A stretch of 64,000 nucleotides of DNA, from the NCBI RefSeq assembly GCF_000282635.1, contig NZ_AKIW01000077.1, positions 62,001-126,000 of the forward strand, in the 5' to 3' direction. The translations under genes and the position numbers were made by a program. Positions 44,043 to 52,660 of the stretch are shown one piece after another; position 1 is the stretch's first letter; the number at the start of each line of letters is the position of its first letter. The DNA is from Variovorax sp. CF313 (GTDB lineage Bacteria > Pseudomonadota > Gammaproteobacteria > Burkholderiales > Burkholderiaceae_C). The notes under the pieces are model-generated. The model searched no databases. It worked only from the letters and a program-made list of their open reading frames with translations, and was not told the DNA's origin.

Positions 44043-46406
44043 ATGACTGAACAAGCGCGAGGCGCCCAGCCGTTTCGTATCGCCGCCCGTGCAATGCGTC
44101 AACTCGGGGCGGAACTGATCACGTCCGACGAGATGGCTCTGTATGAGCTTATCAAAAACGGTTTCGATGCCCGGTCGCCGCGAACGGTGGTCGAGATCTC
44201 TGCCCCAGCCGATGCCGGGGCGGTAGCACTGGTTCGTGAGCAGGTCTCGACGGGGCGAGTGTCTGTGACGGTCTCGCTTGAGCGCCTGGAGAAGACGCTC
44301 TCAGCGGATTTAACGATCGAGCAGCGAGTGAGCGCACTCCAGCGATTCAAGGAACATGCAACGTCGGCTTCTGCGCTCAGCGAGTTCCTCGACGCATTCC
44401 TCCGAAACGACTTCTGGATCGAGGTCAGCGACAAAGGCATTGGCATGTCGGCGGACGAGCTGCACGACAAGTTCATGATGGTGGGGACACCCAACAAGCT
44501 GATTGAGAAAGCGCATGCGGACCGGACGATTCTGGGCGAGAAGGGCATTGGTCGGCTCTCGATGATGAAGCTTGGTCAAGTGGCAATGGTCCGCTCGAAA
44601 GTTGCAGGAGTCGCCTCGTGGAATTCGATCGAATTCGATTGGAAGAAGTTCGACAGACCCAGGGCCGAGTTGGGCGATATTCTGTTCGAAGTCAGGGAGG
44701 CGGAATCTGACGCGGAAGAGGTACAAGGAACGGTGATACGCGTCACCGAGTTGCTGGCGAACTGGTCGGCCCCGAAGGTGAATGAATTTCTCAACAAATA
44801 CGTTCGCAGGCTCCAGGACCCGTTCGCCAAACCCCGGCGTCCTTATCCGATTGATGTGCTGCTCAACGGGCACCGTTTGGCGATCACGCCGATTCCGACT
44901 TGGTTGTTGGAAGTCGCGCAGTTTCGATGCGAAATCAGCTTCACCCCGAGTGTGGTGGACAGCCAATCGGTGTCCCTTCGACGAGAGGTTGTCTGGAAAG
45001 GTGGCTCTAGTGCGGAGACACGAACCTGGACCCTCGATGAGCTGGCCGCCCTCGCGGGTGTGCCCATCGAGACCTGCCGCAACCTCGGGCCCTTCACTGC
45101 ATCGTGCTATTGGTTCAATCGTGCGCTGATCGTCGGAACGCTCGATCACTCCAAGACTCGGATGCTGGCCGAACTCAACGTCTGGTGCGGCGGGTTCGCG
45201 GTCTATCGCGACGGGTTCCGCGTGGGTCAGACGGGCGGCATGGAGGACGATTGGCTGGAGTGGGATGGAAAAGCACTGAGGACCAAGGGATTCATGCTGA
45301 ATCGGTACCAGACCGTTGGCACGGTCTCCATCACTTCGAAGGGGAATCCGCGGCTTATCGATGCGGCCAACCGCGAACGTCTTGTTTCTTGCCCTGAGCA
45401 GACGCTCTTAGTGAGCCTCCTTGGAGACATCATCGTTAAGGATTTGCGTTCGCACATCGATGCGATAAAGCAAGTTGAGGTCAAGCAGGCGATCGAAGAG
45501 GAGTCAGCCGAAGAGAGCTTAAAGCGGTCCGAGAGCTCGTTGAAGAGCACCCTGCAGACAGTTGAGGACATTGCGAGGGTTGTCCCCGCGACGGTGCAGC
45601 CGAAGCTCGAAGAGGTTCGGCGCACACTGCAATCGCAGGTCGAATATGTGGAGACTATCAGAGGGGCGCTTCAGCTCGCGCGTGAGACCCGAGTTGAGCT
45701 GCTCGAGCTCGCGAACATTGGGCTAGTGGTGGAGATCGTGGTGCACGAACTCACGCGTCTGACTCAGAGCACCGGAGACTTGTTGCTCAATCTGCGCAAG
45801 GCAGCCGCAGCCGACGCACCCCTGGTGGGCTTGATCGACAATCTGCAGTCGCAGATCAAGGCCACCAGCAAGCGGATCAGCTCTGTCGACGTCCTAAGTC
45901 CTTCGGGACGAAACCGCCGGGAGCGATTCAACGTCGTGGCGCAGTTGAAGACGGTCGTCAGCGGCTTTGAGGCGCGGTTTCAGCGCCATTCAGTTGAGTG
46001 CGACGTCTTGGTTGATGGGGTGCCGGCGTCGACGCAGGTCTTCGAGGTTCGGCTAGTTCGCGGGCTGATCGCGCAAGTACTGGAGAACCTGCTGACCAAC
46101 TCCGTGTATTGGGTCCAGCAAGGACTCAAGCGTGGGGAGGAGCGTCGGCGCGTCGTGGTGGAGCTGGATACCCGCTCCGGCGTGGTCATGGTCACCGATA
46201 ACGGACCGGGAATCGATCCGTCACATGGGGAGTCCATCTTCCGGCCGTACTTCAGCATGAGAAAGCGTGGCAAGGGACTTGGGCTATACATCGCCCGAGA
46301 ACTCGTTGAGTACCACAGAGGAAAACTTTACTTGGACGCAAGCGGCGAGTCCGATGGACGGCTCAGAACGTTCGTTCTTGAACTACCCAGGGAAGGAGAA
46401 GCGTGA
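44043..46406 (+). CDS. dual GHKL ATPase: Hsp90/MORC-like N-terminus plus histidine-kinase-like C-terminus
   Basis: 787 residues. N-terminal GHKL domain: ALYELIKNGFDA (N-box, 32-43), VSDKGIGMS (G1), LGEKGIGRLS (G2, 164-173), as in Hsp90/MORC/MutL-type ATPases. A long coiled-coil (about 470-530) leads to a second GHKL domain of histidine-kinase type: H-box-like VVEIVVHELTRL (His about 566), N-box ENLLTNSVYW (about 681), G1 VTDNGPGI (about 717), G2 GKGLGLYIARE (about 743). No membrane segment or PAS domain, so the sensor is cytosolic. It overlaps the receiver-protein gene by four bases and follows sspH. Likely role: sensing DNA, nucleotide or complex state and phosphorylating the next product. 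Phosphotransfer is inference. Confidence 0.82.
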   Translation: MTEQARGAQPFRIAARAMRQLGAELITSDEMALYELIKNGFDARSPRTVVEISAPADAGAVALVREQVSTGRVSVTVSLERLEKTLSADLTIEQRVSALQRFKEHATSASALSEFLDAFLRNDFWIEVSDKGIGMSADELHDKFMMVGTPNKLIEKAHADRTILGEKGIGRLSMMKLGQVAMVRSKVAGVASWNSIEFDWKKFDRPRAELGDILFEVREAESDAEEVQGTVIRVTELLANWSAPKVNEFLNKYVRRLQDPFAKPRRPYPIDVLLNGHRLAITPIPTWLLEVAQFRCEISFTPSVVDSQSVSLRREVVWKGGSSAETRTWTLDELAALAGVPIETCRNLGPFTASCYWFNRALIVGTLDHSKTRMLAELNVWCGGFAVYRDGFRVGQTGGMEDDWLEWDGKALRTKGFMLNRYQTVGTVSITSKGNPRLIDAANRERLVSCPEQTLLVSLLGDIIVKDLRSHIDAIKQVEVKQAIEEESAEESLKRSESSLKSTLQTVEDIARVVPATVQPKLEEVRRTLQSQVEYVETIRGALQLARETRVELLELANIGLVVEIVVHELTRLTQSTGDLLLNLRKAAAADAPLVGLIDNLQSQIKATSKRISSVDVLSPSGRNRRERFNVVAQLKTVVSGFEARFQRHSVECDVLVDGVPASTQVFEVRLVRGLIAQVLENLLTNSVYWVQQGLKRGEERRRVVVELDTRSGVVMVTDNGPGIDPSHGESIFRPYFSMRKRGKGLGLYIARELVEYHRGKLYLDASGESDGRLRTFVLELPREGEA

Positions 46407-48421
46407 ACGATCAGATCGCTCCAGGCGAAGACGGCAAAGCGGAGGAGGCGTTGGTCGCAGTGCAGGAGCACGCAAGCGAAGACCAGGTGTTGCCGCCACA
46501 GCCCAATGTTCCCAAGACCATCGTCGTGGTCGATGACGAGCTATTCCGGCTCACGAACTCTCACGTGCGCCGTTGGGCGCCGGATTTCTACGAGACGATA
46601 GAGGATGTAAACGACCCCGCGTTTGGCAACCTTTGGGAGGTGGCGAGAGCCGTTCCCGAGTTGGGTGCTGCTGATTGGGACATTGACGCGGCGACATCCT
46701 ACTTCGCGAGCGAAGCAGCCATCTCGAGCGTCCTGCTGTCCCAGCAGTTCTTGCAGATCGCACAACCGCGTCTTCGAGACTTGCTCGGCCCCTTCACCGG
46801 CCGGGCGAAATGGGTGACCGATCTGAAGCAAGTGTTCAAGGATGCGTTCCAGGCGCCTGATTTCGATCTGCAGTTCGTGCCAGTGAGGCCCTCCTTTGCC
46901 GATATCGGGCAGTGCGCCGTGGTGTTCTTGGACCTGTTCCTGGAACAGGGAGAGGCATCTCCTGTGGCAGCGGTGCAGGCCCATCTTCGGCAACTGGCGA
47001 CGGATGCGGACGATGCGGTGCTTCCCCCGCTTGTGCTGATGTCATCGCATCCGGAGTTGGAGCAGTACAAGCTTGGTTTCAGTGAGCACGCCGGCATCAG
47101 CGCTGCCGGCCTGATGGTGCTACCCAAGGCGGCGTTGATGGAGCCGGAGTTCCGCGCCGCCGGTCTGAAATTGGCTTTCAAGCAGTTGGACCGCCAGAAG
47201 CACGTGGCCCACGCGCTCAGGCGGTTCATGGCCTCGTGGCTCGAAGCGCTTGAGACTGCGAAGGCGAACACTGCCCGGACGCTTTGGAATCTGGACGCTT
47301 CGGCGATGCAGCAGATCCACCTGGCCTCGATCAGCGATGACGACCCCTACGACGAGCACTTGAACGAATTCCTCAGCAGGGAGCACTTGTTCCATGTCGA
47401 GGCGCAAGCGAAGGTCGCAGCAAGCGTTGCCGAGCTCGACAAGCAGTTCCGTGCTCAGCTTACCGAGGATGGACAGATCGAAAACAGGCTTATTTCGCCT
47501 CTGGCGGATGTCAAGACGGCACGTGCTTTCGTCTCTCACTTCACGTGGTTCGGCTCCTCGCTTCCGGCGAGCTTCATGGGCGACGAGGCCGGCGCGGCGT
47601 CGCGCATCAGCCGCACGCTGCCGTTTGGCAGCGTGCTCGTTCAAAAGCAGGTCGGCGACGGAAGCAGGTGCCTAGTGCATATCACGCAGCAATGCGACCT
47701 AAACGCGATCAGCCGAAGCAAGGATGCCTCCTGCACGCTGACGTTCGCAATAGCGAGCGCCATTGAATTGCAGGCGGCGTCGAATCCAGTCGTGAAGACG
47801 ACCGAGCTGGTGGCGAAGAGCCTTCGGATCGGGCAGGGGGCGGACGAACGTGAGTTCGACCTTCGGATCAATGTGGGTGAGCTCCTCGCAATGCCGCTTC
47901 GCGAGTTTCTGGAAAGAACCCGCACGGAGGATTGGCGGGTCGTCGGGCGGCTGCGCAGCGATATCACCAATCACATTGTCGCTGCGACCACCAACCACAT
48001 GTCCCGACCTGCCTCGCAGAAGATGATTCGGCCAGGCCTGCTGCGATCGAAGGTCTTTTTGCAGTCGGCAGTCTTCAACGGTGCCAAGGAGGCACTCATC
48101 GACAAGGACTCTTCAGCGGCGCAGAAGCCTGCCAAGATCTTCTCGGTGTTGCGCGATGAAGGCAGGTATAGCTTTGAAGATAGCGCGTCCATCGAGATCG
48201 CGCTCTGGCTCGTCCATCACTCGACCGCCATTGGGTTGGCGCTCGATGGAGATCAGCTCTGCGCGGCTTTGCGGCGAGGCTGGACATCTCCGGTCAGTCT
48301 GCCGGGCGGCCTCCGAATTCGGGTGCGGGAGTGTGAATCGCTAGCTGCTGCCTTCAGAGGGCTTCGAGGTGGAGACATCGCTCAGGGGGACGCTCAGCTG
48401 ACTATCATCTTCGAGAAGTAG
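46403..48421 (+). CDS. receiver-domain protein with insertion and unknown C-terminal effector region
   Basis: 672 residues from a GTG overlapping the kinase stop; AGGAG lies upstream. The N-terminal receiver-like domain has the acidic pair in IVVVDDE (Asp44, Asp45), a phosphoacceptor Asp177 in AVVFLDLFLEQ, the Ser in PLVLMSS (214-215) and Lys242 in VLPKAAL. About 120 residues are inserted between the acidic pair and the phosphoacceptor, far more than in normal receivers; such forms are known from conflict-system receivers. The remaining 430 residues contain no DNA-binding motif I recognise (CLVHITQQCDLNAISRSKDA is striking). By position it is the partner of the dual-GHKL kinase; output unknown. 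Confidence 0.78.
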   Translation: MNDQIAPGEDGKAEEALVAVQEHASEDQVLPPQPNVPKTIVVVDDELFRLTNSHVRRWAPDFYETIEDVNDPAFGNLWEVARAVPELGAADWDIDAATSYFASEAAISSVLLSQQFLQIAQPRLRDLLGPFTGRAKWVTDLKQVFKDAFQAPDFDLQFVPVRPSFADIGQCAVVFLDLFLEQGEASPVAAVQAHLRQLATDADDAVLPPLVLMSSHPELEQYKLGFSEHAGISAAGLMVLPKAALMEPEFRAAGLKLAFKQLDRQKHVAHALRRFMASWLEALETAKANTARTLWNLDASAMQQIHLASISDDDPYDEHLNEFLSREHLFHVEAQAKVAASVAELDKQFRAQLTEDGQIENRLISPLADVKTARAFVSHFTWFGSSLPASFMGDEAGAASRISRTLPFGSVLVQKQVGDGSRCLVHITQQCDLNAISRSKDASCTLTFAIASAIELQAASNPVVKTTELVAKSLRIGQGADEREFDLRINVGELLAMPLREFLERTRTEDWRVVGRLRSDITNHIVAATTNHMSRPASQKMIRPGLLRSKVFLQSAVFNGAKEALIDKDSSAAQKPAKIFSVLRDEGRYSFEDSASIEIALWLVHHSTAIGLALDGDQLCAALRRGWTSPVSLPGGLRIRVRECESLAAAFRGLRGGDIAQGDAQLTIIFEK

Positions 48422-48489
48422 CTCGCCGCGTTAACGACATTCTCAGAAGCCGAAGCGGCTCCGCCGCCTCCCTCGTCAGTTGACAGCGG
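48422..48489. terminator. convergent intergenic, weak hairpin
   Basis: Sixty-eight bases between convergent genes. AGCCG/CGGCT forms a short stem at about 48448-48462 that could act in both directions. No T-rich tail; the call is weak. Confidence 0.3.
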
Positions 48490-49332
48490 TCACTTATGGC
48501 AGATGGCGCACGAGCCATTGCCCTCATCTACCCCGTAGATGTCGTCGATGTCGTCCGGGCTGGCCTTCACAGGCCGCAGCGGATTGATTGGAATGGCTTT
48601 GCGCATGCGGGCACGGCGGATCTCGTATTCCGTTTCGATTGCCGTCACACGCTCCGGCTTCTCCATGTCGGAGAGCGATTCGCCCTTCGACCAGGTGAAA
48701 GGCGAGCCGTGCTCCAAGGCGTCTTTCTCCAGGGCTTTGGCGTCTTCATAGGCTTTTGGGTGCCGCTCTCGGAGGCGAACCCACTCGATCTTCTGCTGAA
48801 AAAAGCAGAACGTGCAGCCACTGCGCGAGCGCCATTCGTAGTACTTGGGATATCCGACGCCCGAGTTCTCCAAGATGTCGATCACGCCGACCTTGTCGAT
48901 GCCCGCTTCGCGAAAGGGGAGCCTCACAAACAAGTTGTCCGCCTTGGCCGAGTAACCCTCCCGATAGTCTTCATCGGCACGGATGGCCACATACGACGTG
49001 ACCTTGTCGCCTGCTGCGAGCATGGGCCTCACCCAGTTCTCGAAGGGGGCGAGCTTCAACTTCCGGGTGCACCAACGCGTGTTGGGGTTGGGCAGGAAGT
49101 GGTTGTATTGGCGCAGCCAGAAGCCGAAATCGCGGTCTGGATTTAACCGCAAGATGGTCTTGCCCAGCTTGCCTTCGAGCTTTCCGAGGAACTCGTACAC
49201 CTCGGGCAACTCTTCGCCGGTATCAGTGTAGAAGTATTCGATGTTGAGCTCGGGATGGTGCTCGCGCATGTAGACGGCCAGCGCCGCGCTGTCCTTGCCG
49301 CCGGAGATCCCCAGAACGTGCCGCTCAGCCAT
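48490..49332 (-). CDS. sspD: SspD (DndC-like) PAPS-reductase-family ATP pyrophosphatase
   Basis: 280 residues. The PP-loop SGGKDSAA (residues 10-17) activates the DNA backbone phosphate with ATP in DndC/SspD-type proteins. Cys88 (RWCTRK), Cys173 and Cys176 (SGCTFC), and Cys275 and Cys278 (SCAICHK) are candidates for a 4Fe-4S cluster or sulfur transfer. It is the last gene of the minus-strand unit B-C-D, overlapping sspC by eight bases. In the known pathway sulfur comes from a cysteine desulfurase (SspA), which is not encoded here, so a host IscS-type enzyme or distant gene must serve. Not to be confused with stringent starvation proteins of the same letters. Confidence 0.88.
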   Translation of the reverse strand: MAERHVLGISGGKDSAALAVYMREHHPELNIEYFYTDTGEELPEVYEFLGKLEGKLGKTILRLNPDRDFGFWLRQYNHFLPNPNTRWCTRKLKLAPFENWVRPMLAAGDKVTSYVAIRADEDYREGYSAKADNLFVRLPFREAGIDKVGVIDILENSGVGYPKYYEWRSRSGCTFCFFQQKIEWVRLRERHPKAYEDAKALEKDALEHGSPFTWSKGESLSDMEKPERVTAIETEYEIRRARMRKAIPINPLRPVKASPDDIDDIYGVDEGNGSCAICHK

Positions 49333-52300
49333 TGGCTGCCTCCTTGTCCATAGACGCCAGCTTCATCCCGGCCTTGGCCAGGATCGCCAGCAATACGTTA
49401 GTCCCCAACCCTTTGCCTTCCAGCATCGAGGCGACCTCGTGGGCCTTGGTCTCCACCGTTTGCCGATGGCGGTCAGAAATCGCGAACGAGCGCGAAATGG
49501 TCTTTGTGTCTGAGCCCGCGCCGATAACAATGGCGATGGCTTCGCTGTGGGCCTTGCGGCCTTGCACGGCGACGAATGCCTCTGCCTCGCGGAAGCGCCG
49601 GGCGAACTTGGCCAACTCCAAGATCGCCGCATCGATATGCCGATCAACCCAGTCGCGCGGGGGTTTCTCGGCCGCCAAGCTCAGGATGCCTTCCAGCGAA
49701 GCCCGTGAGCCATCGAAGCTTGCAAGGCGGGTGGCGAAGCCATCCATTTGAAGATCGCCCGAGATGCCCGAGACAGACTGCGCCCGCTCGCGCAGGGCTT
49801 CCAGGTCGTCCAGGCTCGCGTCGAGGGAGGCAAGCATCTTGGCTTCGACCTCGGCGAGCATCTTGCTGTAGGCGCCAGCGAGCTCCTGCAGCGGCGCGCG
49901 CAAGGCCTTCACATAGGCCTTGCCGTCGGCCGCGCCCAGCAGCGAGGCCAGGTCGACGAACAGGACCTTGTGCGGGTCGCTGGCTTTGAGGAGCATGTCC
50001 CGCATGTCCTTTGCCATCTGGCCCAGCCGCGAAGTCCGCCGAGCCCATTCGGGCAGGTTGAAGACCATCGCCACTAAGCCACGGGCAGCCTCAAGTGGAT
50101 CGGCCGCCCCGGCGTTCTCGCCGATCTCGGTCAGGAGTTTCGAGATGCCTTCGAGGATCCGGCTCTTGTCCTCGTCGATAGCCACCCATCGAAGCGAGAA
50201 GCGGTCGGGGTCTTGCAGGCACTCGTCGATGTCGAAGTCGGTGAGCCGAGGCACGAACATTCCGTCCTTGTAGACGGCGATGTTGGCTTTGTGAGCGAGC
50301 AGGAACGCTGTGAGGATTACCGGCTGGATGCCCAGCTTCATGCCGAAGGGCGGGGCACTCCACAGTGCGTAAATCTCATGGGCGCCCACTCGGGCGTTGG
50401 CGTCTGAGAAGAGTGCACGCGTCGCATCCCATAGCGGTGCGAAGCCTTCGGCGAATCCATCGCCAGGCGGTATGCAGCGCCAGGCTCCGGAGGCGTCCTG
50501 GCGGTGGAGTTCCGTGATTCGCAGCATCGTCTCGTAGAGACCGCGCTCGGCCGGGAAGCCTTCGAAGCCCAAGGCCTCTTGGCCTTCGGCGTTGATCATC
50601 GCGTGCAGCAGGTCGCGCCGCGCCTTCACGCTGTTGCTCGACACGCTGTCGCGGTTGACGAGTTCGCTCCACACCGGCGGCGAGGCGGTGAATAGCTCTT
50701 CGGCAAGAGTAGACGCCACAGGGGAGAGCTTCGAGCCAGGCTCAACAACTTGATCGCTTCCATCGTGCCACTTCGCGAGCGACACGGCGGCCTGGAGCTG
50801 GTCTTCGAGGTCGGCCCGGGTCGCGGCCAAGCGTGCGTAGACCTCGCGACGTGCGACGGCATCGCCCGAGAGCTCATGGCGATCCTTGACTTGCTCCAAA
50901 GCCACCAACTCGGCGGAGAGCTGCGCGATGCGGGCGTGATTGGTGGGAATGCCCACCAGCACCGGCCAAGGTTGAAGCTTTGAGCAGGCCTGCGCGCGCA
51001 CGCGCGCTGCCCTCGGGCTCATGCCTTTGCTCGGCAGCGCGAGGATGAAGGTCCCGAACTCGCCCTTCTTTGGTCGGAAGTCGGCGGCGATCTTCTCAGC
51101 CTGCTCGATGCTGCATAGCGAGAGCTCCATCCAGCGCATGGAGCCTGTCTCGTGATAGTGCCGCTTGGCCACCACGGGATGCAGTCCCATGAGCTGGGCG
51201 AGACGCGCATAGTCGATGCCAGGCGAGGCAGCCAGAGCCTGAGCGATGGCCGCGTCGATGTCGAAGTCACTGCCTTCGAAAACCGACCAGGCGCCGGTGT
51301 AGCTCTTGAAAAGGGCGACTTTCAGTCCTGCGAGCTTTTGCAGCGCGGCGTCGAGGTCATCGCGCGTTTTGTCGTAGAAGAGAGCGCCGATCACGGCGGA
51401 ATCGGCGGCCAGGCCCGAACCGTTGCGGAAGAGGTCGATGACTGCGATGTTCTTGATCAGCGACACCAACAAGGCATCGCCGGTCTTGGCCTCGGCCCGC
51501 TCTACCGCTTCGACAGCTTGCGACCAGCGATGCCCATCGGGCGAGGCGAGGATCGCCGGCTCCAGGTTCGAGCGCAGGTAATCCCAGTAGTCGCTCGGGC
51601 GATACCAACTCGCCTCGCTTTTAAGGGTCAAGTTCAGGTAGGAGCGGAAGCCGTGCGGTTCCACCGATGACAGAAAGCCGAAGGTGCTGCGCTCGTTCTG
51701 TCCGAATTGCCGCTTGGAGATCGGCCCCAGTAGCGCGGCCATGGCCGGATGCAGTGGCCAGCAACTCTCCAAGGCTTTTGCGAAACTCTGACCAACCGCG
51801 GGCCGGCGTGAGCGGATCGCTTCGGCGATTGCTTCGGACGCATCGCGCATCCATGGCGGGCGTTCCTTTGCTTCGATCGCGCGGCCGATGAGCTCGACGA
51901 CCTCATCGCTCGCCGCCACGAACGGCAAGTCGATATAGCGGCCTTGGATCTTGGCCCAATCGTCTCGGGTGTCGATTCCAAGGCGCGCCGAATACTGCGC
52001 GAAGGACTGATGCAACACGCCAATGACCACCAGGCGGCCTTCGGAGCGCGCGGCGGCCTCAGCGAGCTCTTGGAAAAAGTAGACGTCGTCCCCGGAGCCG
52101 AGGGCGGATGCCTCCAAAAACTTGCCCATCTCGTCGATGAGAACCAGCGCACCGTCCTGCGGGCGGCTCGTGGCCTCTTCTAGTAGTTCGGCGATCAGGC
52201 TTTGGGCGGTGGCTTTGCTGCGGCCATCGACGGTCTTGCCTTGTGCGCGACGAAGCGCTGCGTGAAGCTCCGTCACGACGCTTCCGCGCCGCCCCACAGC

Positions 52301-52660
52301 CGGGACAATAAGCCATCCTTTGCGGACGGGGAACGCTTTGTCAAAGGCGGGCTTGGAATCCAAGCGCAAAGCTTCGCGCGCTTTGGCACGGAGGTTCTTG
52401 TCGGCGTGCAGAGCGCTCGCCAAGGCAACAGCCAGTGAGCTCTTGCCGCCGCCAAACGGGCCGGTCCAGGTGAAGCAGCGTTGATTCGTTCCCGAGAGCT
52501 GTTTGCACATGCCATCGACAACGGCGGCCGCGGTCGCGTGGCAGATGTAGCCAGAGAGTGCGTCGGCACGGCCGATGTCGGCGTCGACGCGAATGGAACG
52601 CTGGTACTGGCGCGCAATCTGGACGATGTCCGAAAGTGCCTGTTGCGTCTTCTCAGTCAT
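49325..52660 (-). CDS. sspC: SspC, large P-loop ATPase of the phosphorothioation system
   Basis: 1111 residues. Walker A GPFGGGKS (67-74), Walker B ALVLIDE (about 171-177) with MGKFLEA following, and an Arg-rich segment (RDDWAKIQGRYIDL) later. The C-terminal third is helical. SspC is the ATPase that works with the SspB nickase and SspD during single-strand phosphorothioate modification. A BREX BrxC-like annotation is the main alternative for such ATPases, but the DUF4007 and PAPS-reductase neighbours favour Ssp. It overlaps both neighbours by eight bases. Exact domain limits cannot be given from inspection. Confidence 0.83.
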   Translation of the reverse strand: MTEKTQQALSDIVQIARQYQRSIRVDADIGRADALSGYICHATAAAVVDGMCKQLSGTNQRCFTWTGPFGGGKSSLAVALASALHADKNLRAKAREALRLDSKPAFDKAFPVRKGWLIVPAVGRRGSVVTELHAALRRAQGKTVDGRSKATAQSLIAELLEEATSRPQDGALVLIDEMGKFLEASALGSGDDVYFFQELAEAAARSEGRLVVIGVLHQSFAQYSARLGIDTRDDWAKIQGRYIDLPFVAASDEVVELIGRAIEAKERPPWMRDASEAIAEAIRSRRPAVGQSFAKALESCWPLHPAMAALLGPISKRQFGQNERSTFGFLSSVEPHGFRSYLNLTLKSEASWYRPSDYWDYLRSNLEPAILASPDGHRWSQAVEAVERAEAKTGDALLVSLIKNIAVIDLFRNGSGLAADSAVIGALFYDKTRDDLDAALQKLAGLKVALFKSYTGAWSVFEGSDFDIDAAIAQALAASPGIDYARLAQLMGLHPVVAKRHYHETGSMRWMELSLCSIEQAEKIAADFRPKKGEFGTFILALPSKGMSPRAARVRAQACSKLQPWPVLVGIPTNHARIAQLSAELVALEQVKDRHELSGDAVARREVYARLAATRADLEDQLQAAVSLAKWHDGSDQVVEPGSKLSPVASTLAEELFTASPPVWSELVNRDSVSSNSVKARRDLLHAMINAEGQEALGFEGFPAERGLYETMLRITELHRQDASGAWRCIPPGDGFAEGFAPLWDATRALFSDANARVGAHEIYALWSAPPFGMKLGIQPVILTAFLLAHKANIAVYKDGMFVPRLTDFDIDECLQDPDRFSLRWVAIDEDKSRILEGISKLLTEIGENAGAADPLEAARGLVAMVFNLPEWARRTSRLGQMAKDMRDMLLKASDPHKVLFVDLASLLGAADGKAYVKALRAPLQELAGAYSKMLAEVEAKMLASLDASLDDLEALRERAQSVSGISGDLQMDGFATRLASFDGSRASLEGILSLAAEKPPRDWVDRHIDAAILELAKFARRFREAEAFVAVQGRKAHSEAIAIVIGAGSDTKTISRSFAISDRHRQTVETKAHEVASMLEGKGLGTNVLLAILAKAGMKLASMDKEAANG

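Noticed and set aside
44043..46406. MutL or topoisomerase VI-type GHKL protein
   Set aside because: The second GHKL domain and H-box point to a histidine kinase, and no transducer or endonuclease domain is visible.
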